DNA of 64,000 nucleotides from Swingsia samuiensis (GCF_006542355.1 NZ_CP038141.1:1-64000), one strand, 5' to 3'; counted from the stretch's first letter, positions 22,632 through 32,066 are shown. Translations and numbers: made by a program. Notes: generated by a model not told the origin, from the letters alone.

Positions 22632-23413
22632 ACTCGAGTTCTTTTAAATAAATTATAAGCGTTTTTCGTGGTTAATTCCGCGATTTTTTCAACCGATATC
22701 CCCCGTTCCTGAGCAATACGAGCCGCTGTATAAGCAACATACCCGGGCGTATTCGGTTTTCCACGCTTGGGAACGGGCGCTAAAAAAGGACTATCTGTTT
22801 CAACCAAAAATCGATCTTCAGGAACCCAACGCGCAACCTCTCGAATTTCTTCACATTTGGGAAATGTCACAAGACCAGAAAAACTGAGATACCCCCCCAG
22901 ATCCAACGCTGCTTTCGCCAGTTTATCACCCGAAGCAAAGCAATGAATCAAAAAAGGAAACTCTCCTTTTTTATGCTCATCACGCAGTATTGCAATCGTA
23001 TCGTCATCAGCATTCCGCGTATGAATAACAAGCGGCAACCCCGTTTCACGGGCTGCTGCAATATGTGCTCTAAAAGATTCATGCTGTTCAGGACGTTCTT
23101 CTTCTGAGCTATGAAAATAATCCAACCCGGATTCTCCAATAGCGACAACCGACCGCGCCTCCGCCTTTCGTACAATCGCCTCTACGTCTGCTGGTCCTTC
23201 TTCTCCAACATGGTCGGGATGTGTCCCTATCGCACACCAAACACGTAAATCTGGTGTATCATATTGCGTCAGCCCAATTTGAGTATCAGCCTGAGAAAAG
23301 CGCGTTCCAATCGTAATCATCCCTTCCAAGCCAGATTCTTTGGCTTGTTCCAGCGCAGATGGAACATCTTCCAAACGGTCAAGATGGCAATGAGTATCAA
23401 TTAATAACGTCAT
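22628..23413 (-). CDS. tatD: TatD-family metal-dependent hydrolase
   Basis: Metal-dependent nuclease/hydrolase with a TIM-barrel fold, 261 residues. DTHCHLDRL at the N-terminus, GESGLDYFH, IHTRNAD, HCFASG and VETDSPFLAP are the metal-binding signatures in order. TatD proteins act as 3'-5' DNases, but this subgroup next to metG (YcfH-like) is poorly characterised. It overlaps both metG and the MBL gene by four bases, so the three are translationally coupled. Confidence 0.93.
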   Translation of the reverse strand: MTLLIDTHCHLDRLEDVPSALEQAKESGLEGMITIGTRFSQADTQIGLTQYDTPDLRVWCAIGTHPDHVGEEGPADVEAIVRKAEARSVVAIGESGLDYFHSSEEERPEQHESFRAHIAAARETGLPLVIHTRNADDDTIAILRDEHKKGEFPFLIHCFASGDKLAKAALDLGGYLSFSGLVTFPKCEEIREVARWVPEDRFLVETDSPFLAPVPKRGKPNTPGYVAYTAARIAQERGISVEKIAELTTKNAYNLFKRTRV

Positions 23414-24945
23414 GCAGCATCCTCCACGAAGCGAGGGAATAATCCTACAGGTTTTGGCAATACACGGCCAGCAGGCAGTGGCGTATCTAAATCTTTAAAA
23501 GTACGTTCACTCTTATCAACACTGAGTTGAGTTAGCATTTTATCCATCGTGTCCGGCATAAAAGGCTGCAACATTGTTGAAATCGTACGAATTATATCAA
23601 CCAATACACGCAGAACATGAGCCATTCTTTCTGGATCAGTCTTCTTCAAAGCCCATGGTGCTTGCCGATCAATGTAAGAATTTGCTGCACGGATAAGTTT
23701 CCAGACTTCTTCGAGAGCCTCTGTTATTGCTTTTCTTTCAATCTGTTCTGCCATAATGGTTGGCAAGACCTGAGAGACCGCCAATATCGCCTGATCGTCT
23801 TCGGTAAATGGCCCGTGCTCTGGAAGAACACCATCCAAATTCCGAGCGACCAAACTTAACGTCCGTTGGCACAAATTTCCTAAATCATTCGCCAGTTCAA
23901 CATTAGTCCGTGTAATCATGGAACGACGACTAAAGTTTGAATCCCCTCCGAATGGAACTTCACGCATTAAGAAAAAACGCAATGCATCAAGACCAAACTC
24001 ATCCGCCAAAGCTTTAGGGTCCAGAACATTCCCTAAAGACTTACTCATTTTTTCGCCTTCAACGGTCCACCAGCCATGAGCAAAAATACTTTTAGGCAGC
24101 TCTAAACCAGCAGCCATCAAAAACGCTGGCCAATAGACACAGTGAAAACGCGCAATCTCTTTGCCAACAATATGCAAATCCGCTGGCCAAAATGGTGCCC
24201 GTGGATCATTCATATTAGGGTACCCAACCGCTGTTAGGTAATTGGCCAACGCATCAAACCAAACATACATGACATGATCTGGATCATGAGGGACAGGAAT
24301 CCCCCACTTAAAGCTCGTCCGGCTAATTGATAAATCCTTTAGCCCTTGCTTAACAAAGCTTTCAATTTCCCTGCGAGGACCATTGGGTCTAATAAAATCA
24401 GGGTTTTCTTCATACAATTTAAGAAGTTTATCCTGAAAAGCCGAGAGTTTAAAGAAATAAGACGGCTCTTTAACCTTCTCTACCGGCGCACCAGACGGAG
24501 CAACAAACGTACCATCTGGTTTTTTGACTAGTTCATCTTCCCCAATAAACGCTTCATCACGCGTGGAGTACCACCCCTCATAAGCACCAAGATAAATATA
24601 GCCATTTTCAGCTACTTTTTCCCATAAAGCAGATGCCGTTGCTTTATGGCGTTCTTCTGTTGTCCGGATAAATTCATCCGTTGAAATCGCCATATCGCGC
24701 TGCATCTGGCGAAATGAATCTGAAATTTCATCGGCATAAAGCTGTGTCGCTAAACCTTTTTGCTTAGCTGTTTGTTCAACTTTCTGACCATGTTCGTCCG
24801 TTCCACTCACGAACAAAACATCATCACCATTCAAACGATGAAACCGCGCAAGCACATCTGCTGCGATCGACGTATAAGCATGCCCAATATGAGGAGCACC
24901 ATTTACATAAAAAATTGGAGTGGTGATGGTGAAACGCCGCGTCAT
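23410..24945 (-). CDS. metG: Methionyl-tRNA synthetase
   Basis: Charges tRNA-Met with methionine. The 511-residue class I synthetase has the HIGH-type motif APHIGHAYT near residue 18 and KMSKS (EGEKMSKSLGN) near 300. An anticodon-binding helical domain follows. The zinc-knuckle cysteines of the E. coli form are replaced here by WYSTRDEAF, as in the short metG type common in alphaproteobacteria, and there is no C-terminal tRNA-binding extension. It sits between holB and tatD in the conserved run. Confidence 0.97.
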   Translation of the reverse strand: MTRRFTITTPIFYVNGAPHIGHAYTSIAADVLARFHRLNGDDVLFVSGTDEHGQKVEQTAKQKGLATQLYADEISDSFRQMQRDMAISTDEFIRTTEERHKATASALWEKVAENGYIYLGAYEGWYSTRDEAFIGEDELVKKPDGTFVAPSGAPVEKVKEPSYFFKLSAFQDKLLKLYEENPDFIRPNGPRREIESFVKQGLKDLSISRTSFKWGIPVPHDPDHVMYVWFDALANYLTAVGYPNMNDPRAPFWPADLHIVGKEIARFHCVYWPAFLMAAGLELPKSIFAHGWWTVEGEKMSKSLGNVLDPKALADEFGLDALRFFLMREVPFGGDSNFSRRSMITRTNVELANDLGNLCQRTLSLVARNLDGVLPEHGPFTEDDQAILAVSQVLPTIMAEQIERKAITEALEEVWKLIRAANSYIDRQAPWALKKTDPERMAHVLRVLVDIIRTISTMLQPFMPDTMDKMLTQLSVDKSERTFKDLDTPLPAGRVLPKPVGLFPRFVEDAA

Positions 24946-24982
24946 ACTTACTCGTTTTTCTATCGCTTAAACAAACCCTCAA

Positions 24983-25930
24983 TCAAACAGCTAATTGCAC
25001 TGCCTGACGTATTGCTTGAGCCTTATCTAAATTAAAACCTTCTGTCTGCCTTCTTAGCGTATCAAGCGCAATACACCTATTGGCAAACATATTAGAAATA
25101 GGCAAATCACCACGCTGTGCTGCTACGCGCGCCTGTTCTGCCCACCCTTCTCCTAACAAATCACAAAACAACGCGAAACCATCCACTTCACGCGCAATCT
25201 GATCAATCAAAACCATACTCTCTGTATTTATACGCCGTCCCGATAAAATCCCATCAACAAATCCAGCAATATGACCATCACGATCTTGAGATAAAAAAAG
25301 CGCACGCCCAGGAGACCCTTTTGCACGCCTTATAAGGTCCGCTGATAAATCAGGCAAAAGATCATGCATATCTTGGTCATTTAACGGAGATAAAGCCAAA
25401 GTGCGGCAACGGCTACGAATAGTCGGCAGTAATTTACCCGGAGAACTTGTCGTTAAAAAAAGAATGGAGTTTAAAGGCGGTTCTTCCAAAATTTTTAATA
25501 GCGCATTGGCTGCAAATCGGTTTAAAAACTCTGCTCCATCGACAATAACAACCCGCCATCCACCTTCTGTTGCCGTATGATGAAGAAAAGACTGCACCAC
25601 ACGCACATCAGACGCTGTTATTTCTTGGCGCAATCGACCCTTTTTTTCATCCAGACTACGAGAAATCTCAAGCAAATCCCCGTGCGTTCCGGCCGTAATT
25701 CTTCGCCCCGCTGGTGAATCTGTCTTTTCGCCTTTCAATAAAATACGCGCTAGGTGGAATGATAAAGTTGCTTTTCCAATCCCTGAAGGGCCTGTAATTA
25801 ACCAAGCATGATGCATTCGCCCTGTATCTAAAGCAGAGCGAAACGTATTCTCTGCCTTAACATGCCCATATAACCGGAATGTGTGTCTAGGATCTTGCAC
25901 GTTATGTCTTATCAAGACTGTTTTTTTCAA
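24983..25930 (-). CDS. holB: DNA polymerase III delta-prime subunit
   Basis: Clamp-loader subunit that helps place the beta clamp on primed DNA. The 315-residue protein has an AAA+ P-loop GPSGIGKAT, LLKILEEPP and the sensor-1 region FLTTSSPGKLLPTIRSRC. Typical zinc-binding cysteines are reduced, as in many alphaproteobacterial versions. The reported start is a TTG at 25930, overlapping tmk by 29 bases. A GTG at 25900, after the tmk stop, is an equally possible start. Confidence 0.9.
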   Translation of the reverse strand: MKKTVLIRHNVQDPRHTFRLYGHVKAENTFRSALDTGRMHHAWLITGPSGIGKATLSFHLARILLKGEKTDSPAGRRITAGTHGDLLEISRSLDEKKGRLRQEITASDVRVVQSFLHHTATEGGWRVVIVDGAEFLNRFAANALLKILEEPPLNSILFLTTSSPGKLLPTIRSRCRTLALSPLNDQDMHDLLPDLSADLIRRAKGSPGRALFLSQDRDGHIAGFVDGILSGRRINTESMVLIDQIAREVDGFALFCDLLGEGWAEQARVAAQRGDLPISNMFANRCIALDTLRRQTEGFNLDKAQAIRQAVQLAV

Positions 25931-26573
25931 CGCACCCTATAATCTTATTTAACAGCTCATTTTTTAAAGCACCAGCTTCCTGAAGAGCATCGAAACGATG
26001 CACCCGTTCTGGGTCTGACTTTGCGATTGCATCAAACCCTTCACTCACACGCTGATGAAAAGCTTCTTCTTGCCCCTCATACCGGTCCGTGGCGCCCCCT
26101 CTTTCTTTCAAACGAGCCAGTGCATCTTTTCTTGGAACGTCTAAAAGCAAAGTCAAATGAGGTTCAAAATCAACTAGATGCCGTGCTTTTTTGATAAACT
26201 CTAACCGCTTGGCTTCCCCTTTTCCAACACCATAACCCTGATATGCTAAAGTTGAGTCATGGAAACGGTCGCAGATAACAAGAGCACCACGCTTTAAAGC
26301 AGGTTTGATTAATCCATCTAAATGATCACACCGCGCTGCCATATGCCCCATAATCTCAGCACGCCATGAGAGTTCATCTTTGCCAAACAATAATAGATTG
26401 CGTATTGCCTCAGCCCCGGGGGTACCTCCAGGCTCACGCGTTAAGACAACTTCATGCCCTAAATCACTCAAAGCGGTAGCTAAAAGGCGAGCTTGGGTGG
26501 ACTTCCCCACTCCTTCTCCGCCTTCTAGCGTAATAAACAAACCAGAAGATTTATTATGCAGGGCCATAACCAA
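25902..26573 (-). CDS. tmk: Thymidylate kinase
   Basis: Phosphorylates dTMP to dTDP for DNA synthesis. The 223-residue enzyme has the P-loop EGGEGVGKSTQ, the DR motif DRFHDSTLAYQGYG, and the LID region RGGATDRYEGQ. The ATG at 26567 (MALHNKSS) is an alternative two codons downstream. It overlaps the upstream carboxypeptidase gene and the downstream holB gene, the usual tmk-holB pairing. Confidence 0.96.
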   Translation of the reverse strand: MVMALHNKSSGLFITLEGGEGVGKSTQARLLATALSDLGHEVVLTREPGGTPGAEAIRNLLLFGKDELSWRAEIMGHMAARCDHLDGLIKPALKRGALVICDRFHDSTLAYQGYGVGKGEAKRLEFIKKARHLVDFEPHLTLLLDVPRKDALARLKERGGATDRYEGQEEAFHQRVSEGFDAIAKSDPERVHRFDALQEAGALKNELLNKIIGCVEKNSLDKT

Positions 26574-27792
26574 TACGCGTCAAAGCCCGCCCAAAAATAC
26601 CTAACTTACCGACAGATTGCCCTGCTTGTAGCGGTAAACGCATATCCGCCATGCCTGGAGAGGAAATCACAATAGCCCCACATTCCTGCCCTTCAGCAAT
26701 CGGTGCCATAACAGGAGACGGATAATCTACCGCAATATGCGAACGTTGCTGCCAACCTGTCGGCATCGTCATCGTGATATCTGTTCCGGCAATCAGCGGA
26801 ACCGTTTTATGTGTACCCATCCAGACAGCAGCATGATCAACCACTTGTCCTTTACGGAACAACGTTGCATTCTCAAAATTAGCAAATGCCCATGCCATCA
26901 ATCGCTCACCTTCATGAGCACGCTCATTGCTTGAAGATGTGCCATTAATAACAACAATTATACGGTTACCATTGCGATTTGAGCTAGCACATAGGCCAAA
27001 ACCACCTGCATCCGTATGGCCTGTTTTCAGACCGTCAGCTAAGCCTTTATCAACCAAGACATTTCGATTGCCTTGGCGTATCTTATTAAAGAGAAACTCA
27101 GTCTCTCCAAAGAAATGATAATACTGCGGAAAATCACGGATTAAGTGCGCAGCTACCGTCGCTACATCTTTTGCCGACATATAATGTCCTTCAGCCGGCA
27201 AACCTGTTACGTTCATGAAGTGTGAATTTTCTAATCCTATCTTCGGCGCTTCTTCATTCATCATCGCGACAAAACGCTCTTCTGAACCGGCAACGCCCTC
27301 CGCCAGAACAATACACGCATCATTGCCAGATTGAATGACCATTCCCTGTATCAAATCCGATACAGCAATAGATTGCCCCAAAGGCACAAACATCTTTGAG
27401 CCTTGCGTACGCCATGCTTTTTCACTGACAGGAAGCTGCTGTTCGAGCTTTAAACGCCCAGTCGCCAACATGCCAAACACAATATAAGCAGTCATCATTT
27501 TTGTTAATGATGATGGCGCCATGCGTTCTTCTGCAGCTTTATCAAGCAGTACAGCACCAGTATTATAATCTAGAATATAAGCCCATCGAGCAACCGTATC
27601 AAACGGTCCTAAAGGGGTGTTTGCAGGCGTCCCCACTGGAGCCGCTACATCAGCTGCTGCACTGGCACCTTTTTTAGCATGAGCTAAATGACGATGCGGA
27701 CGAGCTAAAGCCGTTAATGGCTCAGCCAACGAAGCACACGCTGCAAACCCTGCAGCACCACCACAAAAAGAGCGTCTAGTCCGCACGTTCAT
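26554..27792 (-). CDS. dacA: Serine-type D-Ala-D-Ala carboxypeptidase (PBP5/6 family)
   Basis: Removes the terminal D-Ala from peptidoglycan stem peptides in the periplasm. Of the three active-site motifs, SxxK is S95-L-T-K98, SxN is SGN near residue 152, and KTG is LKTGHTDAG near 255. A C-terminal beta domain follows. The N-terminus (TRRSFCGGAAGFAACASLA) has a twin-arginine motif, suggesting Tat rather than Sec export. It lies between the rlpA-like gene and tmk; symbol dacA/dacC usage varies. Confidence 0.92.
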   Translation of the reverse strand: MNVRTRRSFCGGAAGFAACASLAEPLTALARPHRHLAHAKKGASAAADVAAPVGTPANTPLGPFDTVARWAYILDYNTGAVLLDKAAEERMAPSSLTKMMTAYIVFGMLATGRLKLEQQLPVSEKAWRTQGSKMFVPLGQSIAVSDLIQGMVIQSGNDACIVLAEGVAGSEERFVAMMNEEAPKIGLENSHFMNVTGLPAEGHYMSAKDVATVAAHLIRDFPQYYHFFGETEFLFNKIRQGNRNVLVDKGLADGLKTGHTDAGGFGLCASSNRNGNRIIVVINGTSSSNERAHEGERLMAWAFANFENATLFRKGQVVDHAAVWMGTHKTVPLIAGTDITMTMPTGWQQRSHIAVDYPSPVMAPIAEGQECGAIVISSPGMADMRLPLQAGQSVGKLGIFGRALTRIGYGPA

Positions 27793-27822
27793 CCTCAGAT
27801 ATTTAACCTCTTCTTAGGCGTA

Positions 27823-28680
27823 TCATTCTACGATGATACGCTCACCCTCTACACCACATCCCCTGGACTGCTCCAAGGCTTGATCTGCCTGAGAAATATT
27901 ACCATATGGGCCGGATTTAACACTCCAGTTTAAGCCGCCCATGTCCATTTCTCGAACAACATTTCCGTTACACCGCAAAGCAACCTGTTCAGCTGTACCT
28001 TGTGTAGAAAATTTTCCTAACAAAAGATATAGACGATAAGATTCTATTGAACCTTGTGTCCATGTAAGAGGCAAATTTCCTAAACCCTTGGTATGCTGCA
28101 AAACTTTTGGGGAATTACTACCGTAAACAGTGACGCCTTTACTATCTAAATCCTGAGCCGTCACTTGACCTACTGGAGCAGCCTCCACATCCAATTTTGG
28201 TGCGCCAGATAATCCATCAATAATAGACCGACTTGCCACTTCGTCTTCTGTAATTTCAACAGGGGCATCATCTCCCATGCCCAGCAAATCAGCTGCTTTA
28301 GAAGAAAGGCCTATAATCCGATTTGACGTTTGTGGCCCGCGACGTATCAACTTCACCCGAACTATACGGCCGTTCTGTAAATTATGAACGCTCACAATAC
28401 TCGGCAATTGTAAGGTCTGATGAGAGCCAACCATCTCTTGTGAAGTCCAAACCTCACCATCATCCGCTATGCTGGTTTGAGAGCTTTTGTCACGAGAAGC
28501 TATGCCAGTCGCATGGTAGCTAAACTGTTCATAAGGGTAAAACCAAGAATCCTTGCCTTTCCACCCTTTACCAAGCTGATAATGCGGATGAGCTTCCTGC
28601 TGGCTGGATATATCTTTATGACATCCAGCCAGAAAAGAGAAACAGCATCCTAACATCAAAAAATGATTACGCAGAGACAA
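27823..28680 (-). CDS. rlpA: RlpA-like lipoprotein with SPOR domain
   Basis: Septal-ring type lipoprotein of 285 residues. A lipobox FLAGC places the acylated Cys at residue 20. A double-psi beta-barrel spans about residues 50-140 and a SPOR domain, which binds denuded glycan strands, about 205-285. RlpA of Pseudomonas is a lytic transglycosylase. Here Glu76 and His87 of the site are kept, but the NDRGP motif reads IRRGP, so the conserved Asp is Arg113. The protein may bind rather than cut glycan. It overlaps the upstream mltB-like gene by 14 bases. Confidence 0.85.
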   Translation of the reverse strand: MSLRNHFLMLGCCFSFLAGCHKDISSQQEAHPHYQLGKGWKGKDSWFYPYEQFSYHATGIASRDKSSQTSIADDGEVWTSQEMVGSHQTLQLPSIVSVHNLQNGRIVRVKLIRRGPQTSNRIIGLSSKAADLLGMGDDAPVEITEDEVASRSIIDGLSGAPKLDVEAAPVGQVTAQDLDSKGVTVYGSNSPKVLQHTKGLGNLPLTWTQGSIESYRLYLLLGKFSTQGTAEQVALRCNGNVVREMDMGGLNWSVKSGPYGNISQADQALEQSRGCGVEGERIIVE

Positions 28681-29656
28681 TGCCCGTTCCTAAAAGACCA
28701 ACACCTAATGCATAATAATCTGAAGGATTATAACGACGAATCACGTTGAAATTATGGTAAACCATAAAGGCTTGTGTGCCGGGGCCATCTGGTTGCAAGA
28801 CCGCTCCAACAACATCAGAACGCCCAAATGGCTGACCATCGCTGCGACGAACCCCTAGGCTCATCCATTCACCTAACGTCTTTTTCTGATTACGTCCGAT
28901 TTGGCTCTTATCGAATGGCTGTGTCAGGTTAATTTCCTGCCCCCAAGGCTCATTCCGTTGCCATCCGCATTTACCAAGGTAATTCGCAATAGACGCAAAA
29001 ACATCAGCCTGAGATGTCCAGATATTCCGTTTACCATCTCCATCTCCATCTGCCGCATAACGCAAGTAAGCGCTTGGCATAAACTGAGGCTGGCCCATCG
29101 CACCGGCATAACTTCCCATCATGCCTTCTGGAGAAATATCTCCATCATTTAAAATATGGAGCGCTTTCATAAGCTCTGTCCGAAAGAAAGCAGAGCGACG
29201 ACCATCATATGAAAGGGTTGCCAAAGCATCAATCACAGAGAATGTGCCCGTATGAGCGCCAAACCCTGATTCCAGCCCCCAAATCCCCATAACGGCACGA
29301 TCATCACACCCAAACCGAGCACTTTCTTCACTCATAACGTTTTGAACGCCAGCATATATCTGCCGTCCCTTATCAAAACGTGACTGAGGCAAAACGCGGT
29401 CTCTATATTGAGCCCACGTTAAAGTAAATTCAGGCTGATGGCGGTCCAGCTGAAGCACTTTTGCATTGGGATGGGGCGATAAACTCAAAGCCCTTGATAC
29501 AATAGCCGAAGAAAGCCCTTGTGCGATGGCTTGCTCTCTTATGCTATCAAGAAAAGCATTATAAGATGGCTGCGCTTGAGCGGCTTTTCCGATAGCCGCA
29601 ACACCTACTCCTACGGAGAGTACGGAAAGAAATTTACGTCTTTGAAGCACAGGCAT
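28667..29656 (-). CDS. mltB: Lytic murein transglycosylase, MltB-like
   Basis: Cleaves peptidoglycan glycan strands with formation of anhydro-MurNAc. The 329-residue protein shows the SLT/MltB catalytic Glu129 in GIWGLESGFG, and GAMGQPQFMPSAYLRYA, DGDGDGKRNIW and DVFASIANYL of the fold. The N-terminus has QRRKFLSVLSVGVGVA, a Tat-like twin-arginine signal, in place of the lipobox of E. coli MltB. It heads the eight-gene run that continues into rlpA and dacA, so wall cutting, binding and trimming are co-expressed. Confidence 0.92.
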   Translation of the reverse strand: MPVLQRRKFLSVLSVGVGVAAIGKAAQAQPSYNAFLDSIREQAIAQGLSSAIVSRALSLSPHPNAKVLQLDRHQPEFTLTWAQYRDRVLPQSRFDKGRQIYAGVQNVMSEESARFGCDDRAVMGIWGLESGFGAHTGTFSVIDALATLSYDGRRSAFFRTELMKALHILNDGDISPEGMMGSYAGAMGQPQFMPSAYLRYAADGDGDGKRNIWTSQADVFASIANYLGKCGWQRNEPWGQEINLTQPFDKSQIGRNQKKTLGEWMSLGVRRSDGQPFGRSDVVGAVLQPDGPGTQAFMVYHNFNVIRRYNPSDYYALGVGLLGTGIVSA

Positions 29657-29832
29657 CAGTCTCCAATGGCAAAAAATGCAACATACACCGCTCTAGCAAT
29701 CTAACAGCACGATCACTAGCCTTAAAATGAGCAGAATTTGAAATTGAAGCGATAAAAGTGAATATTGATGATTGTTCGATAGTTAAGAACATGCGAAATG
29801 ACCCTTACTATGACCCGAAATGATCGTCTGCC

Positions 29833-30396
29833 GTGTTAACCATCGGCCCCGCCATGGCAGCACAGCCGATGTGGCTCAAATCTGCTATTATCATCATAAG
29901 CACATTTATTCTGGAAGATGTAGCTACCGTTCTTTCGGCTATCGCTGCACACTCAGGATATATTAGCTTTTTTGTGGCCTTATGTTCCCTCTGGGCAGGA
30001 ATTGCCTTAGGAGATATTGGATTGTATGGGCTCGGAAATGCCGCGGCCCGATGGCCTTATCTACAAAGGTTTATTACCCTTCCAAAACGGAAACGAACTG
30101 AAGGATGGTTTGCCAATCATATTATTCGTATCGTTGTTATTTCACGCTTTATCCCCGGGGCACGGTTACCACTCTATACAGCCTGCGGTTTTTTTAAAGC
30201 GCCCTTCCTTACCTTTGCTCTTTCGGTTATTTTCGCCACATCCATTTGGACAACCTTTTTATTCTTCCTCAGCTCACATATTGGAGGGTGGATTTTAGGT
30301 CATATGGGAGAATGGCGGTGGCTCGGCCTCGCTGGGCTTATCTTTTGTATTATCGCAGTCGGGCGCCTCATCGCTCGTCATCAAACAATGAGCTAA
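29833..30396 (+). CDS. DedA/VTT-family membrane protein
   Basis: Small integral membrane protein of the DedA superfamily, 187 residues. FILEDVATVLSA carries the conserved acidic residues and SRFIPGARLPLYTACG carries the conserved Arg-Pro-Gly-Arg motif. Some DedA proteins flip undecaprenyl phosphate or phospholipids and support envelope homeostasis; which lipid this one moves is unknown. The start is a GTG at 29833; an ATG at 29854 is an alternative. The ATP-grasp gene starts 7 bases after its stop. Confidence 0.85.
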   Translation: MLTIGPAMAAQPMWLKSAIIIISTFILEDVATVLSAIAAHSGYISFFVALCSLWAGIALGDIGLYGLGNAAARWPYLQRFITLPKRKRTEGWFANHIIRIVVISRFIPGARLPLYTACGFFKAPFLTFALSVIFATSIWTTFLFFLSSHIGGWILGHMGEWRWLGLAGLIFCIIAVGRLIARHQTMS

Positions 30397-30403
30397 TCAC
30401 TTT

Positions 30404-31468
30404 ATGAGATCCAAAGAGGTCAACCCAACACCCCTATCTCTTTTTGAGTTCTGGCCTGGGTCCGTTTTTTACACCCCTATCGTGCTTTACTGGATTGTCA
30501 TGGGGTTAAAATATCGTGATTTTAGTACCCCAACAGCTGCAAATCCTCGTATTGAAACAGGCGGATTATGTGGTGAGCAGAAATCATCTATTCTTGATAT
30601 GGCAGGCCAAACAGCCAAACAATATATAGCACCATATGCTGTTTTCAAAAGCGGTGAAGGATCCTTCCAGCGCGCTCAGCATGCAATGGCTCGCATCAAT
30701 GTTCAATTCCCTGTTGTGATTAAACCAAATATCGGCTGTAATGGGACTGGCGTAAAACTCGTTCAATCGCTTGAAATTTTAAAACAAACCCTCTCTCTTT
30801 TTCCTGACAATGTTGATCTTATGGTTCAGGAGCTCGTCGATTATCCAATAGAAGTGGGTGCTTTTTATATTCGCCACCCAGACCAGGAAAAAGGGTATAT
30901 TTCTTCCCTCACTTACAAAGAAACACCGGCTCTTCAGGGAGACGGACAATCCACCCTGAAACAACTCATCATGCATGACCCACGCATGCAACATATTCCC
31001 CACGTATATTTACCCCGCATCGCAGGCTTGGAAGAAACAATTCTTCCCGCAGGTGAAAAAAAATCGCTGGTTTTTGCGGGCAACCACTGCAAAGGCTCGA
31101 TTTTCCGAGATGCCCGTACCGATCGAACCGTAGAGCTAACGGAATGTCTTGATGCCATTATGAAAGATATTCCAGACTTTCATTTTGGCCGCATTGATTT
31201 AAAGACGCCTTCTATCGAAGACTTAAAGCAAGGTAAAAACTTAAAAATTATTGAAATTAATGGCGTGGGTTCAGAAGCAATCCATATCTGGGATCGCAGA
31301 ACAACAATATGGGAAGCTTATCGTGCTCAATTTTCCCATTACAGGCAAACATTCATCATTGGCGCCAAAAACAAATCTAGAGGATGGAAAACCTCAGGAG
31401 CCTTTAATATGCTCTTTGCTTGGAGAAAGCAAAAGCGCCTCTTAGCCTCCTACCCCACCAATGATTAA
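30404..31468 (+). CDS. ATP-grasp enzyme of unknown substrate
   Basis: 354-residue protein with an ATP-grasp fold. PVVIKPNIGCNGTGVKLV is the nucleotide-binding loop, VQELVDYPIEVGAFYIRHP the lid and linker region, and FGRIDLKTPS with IIEINGVGSEA the metal-binding end. It resembles D-Ala-D-Ala-ligase-like carboxylate-amine ligases, but has no clear amino-acid or peptide substrate signature. An N-terminal hydrophobic segment (about residues 18-36) may tether it to the membrane. It almost touches the DedA gene upstream, suggesting a shared envelope role. Confidence 0.75.
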   Translation: MRSKEVNPTPLSLFEFWPGSVFYTPIVLYWIVMGLKYRDFSTPTAANPRIETGGLCGEQKSSILDMAGQTAKQYIAPYAVFKSGEGSFQRAQHAMARINVQFPVVIKPNIGCNGTGVKLVQSLEILKQTLSLFPDNVDLMVQELVDYPIEVGAFYIRHPDQEKGYISSLTYKETPALQGDGQSTLKQLIMHDPRMQHIPHVYLPRIAGLEETILPAGEKKSLVFAGNHCKGSIFRDARTDRTVELTECLDAIMKDIPDFHFGRIDLKTPSIEDLKQGKNLKIIEINGVGSEAIHIWDRRTTIWEAYRAQFSHYRQTFIIGAKNKSRGWKTSGAFNMLFAWRKQKRLLASYPTND

Positions 31469-31475
31469 AAAAGCA

Positions 31476-31943
31476 CTATTGGCCTAGTTTGCCACCGCCA
31501 AAAATATAATTACTCACTTGTTGCTCTAAAGACAGCTGATCTTGTGTGTCTTTAATAACTGCCCCTGTAGCAAGTATATGTGATCCCTCTTTGCCGGGAT
31601 GGATCTGCAATGCATTATCGGATGTCATGGTAGGAGAGCCTATTCCTACCGCGGTATCGACAGGAAGATGAAGCCTCTTATCAACTGTAAATGTAACATC
31701 TGCCATTTGTGTTGCAGGGTTTAGGTCGATAGACTGAACTCGCCCGACGGTTACACCGGCAAGACTAACATCTGCTCCTGATTTTAAGCCATTCGCAGAA
31801 TTAAACTGAGCATGTAAAGTTGCAGATGGTATTCCATTTCCATCTCTCATCTCTTGGCTATAAACAAGGAAAAGGCCGGCAACGACAAGCACTAAACCAC
31901 TTGTCAAAATAGCGCCTCCACGCCCCCTATATCCTATGCTCAT
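31476..31943 (-). CDS. mlaD: MlaD-like MCE-domain lipid transport protein
   Basis: Periplasmic, inner-membrane-anchored MCE protein of 155 residues. One N-terminal membrane helix (GLVLVVAGLFLVYS) precedes the MCE domain with FNSANGLKSGADVSLAGVTVGRVQSI. MlaD forms the hexameric lipid channel of the MlaFEDB complex, which moves phospholipids between membranes. No mlaE, mlaF or mlaC is adjacent, so the partners must be encoded elsewhere. It converges on the ATP-grasp gene with only 7 bases between stops. Confidence 0.88.
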   Translation of the reverse strand: MSIGYRGRGGAILTSGLVLVVAGLFLVYSQEMRDGNGIPSATLHAQFNSANGLKSGADVSLAGVTVGRVQSIDLNPATQMADVTFTVDKRLHLPVDTAVGIGSPTMTSDNALQIHPGKEGSHILATGAVIKDTQDQLSLEQQVSNYIFGGGKLGQ

Positions 31944-32066
31944 CTTTACCCCAGTTCAAAACACGCGTTTAAAGGTCGTTTAGTCAGCTTTAATACTGTT
32001 ATCAAGGTTGCGTATTATACGATCATAAGGCAAGTGGTTTCTTTTCTTTCTGGTCGTGCAAATATA

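Noticed and set aside
23410-24945. Loss of zinc-knuckle cysteines in MetG
   Set aside because: Normal for the short metG type of alphaproteobacteria, not a defect.
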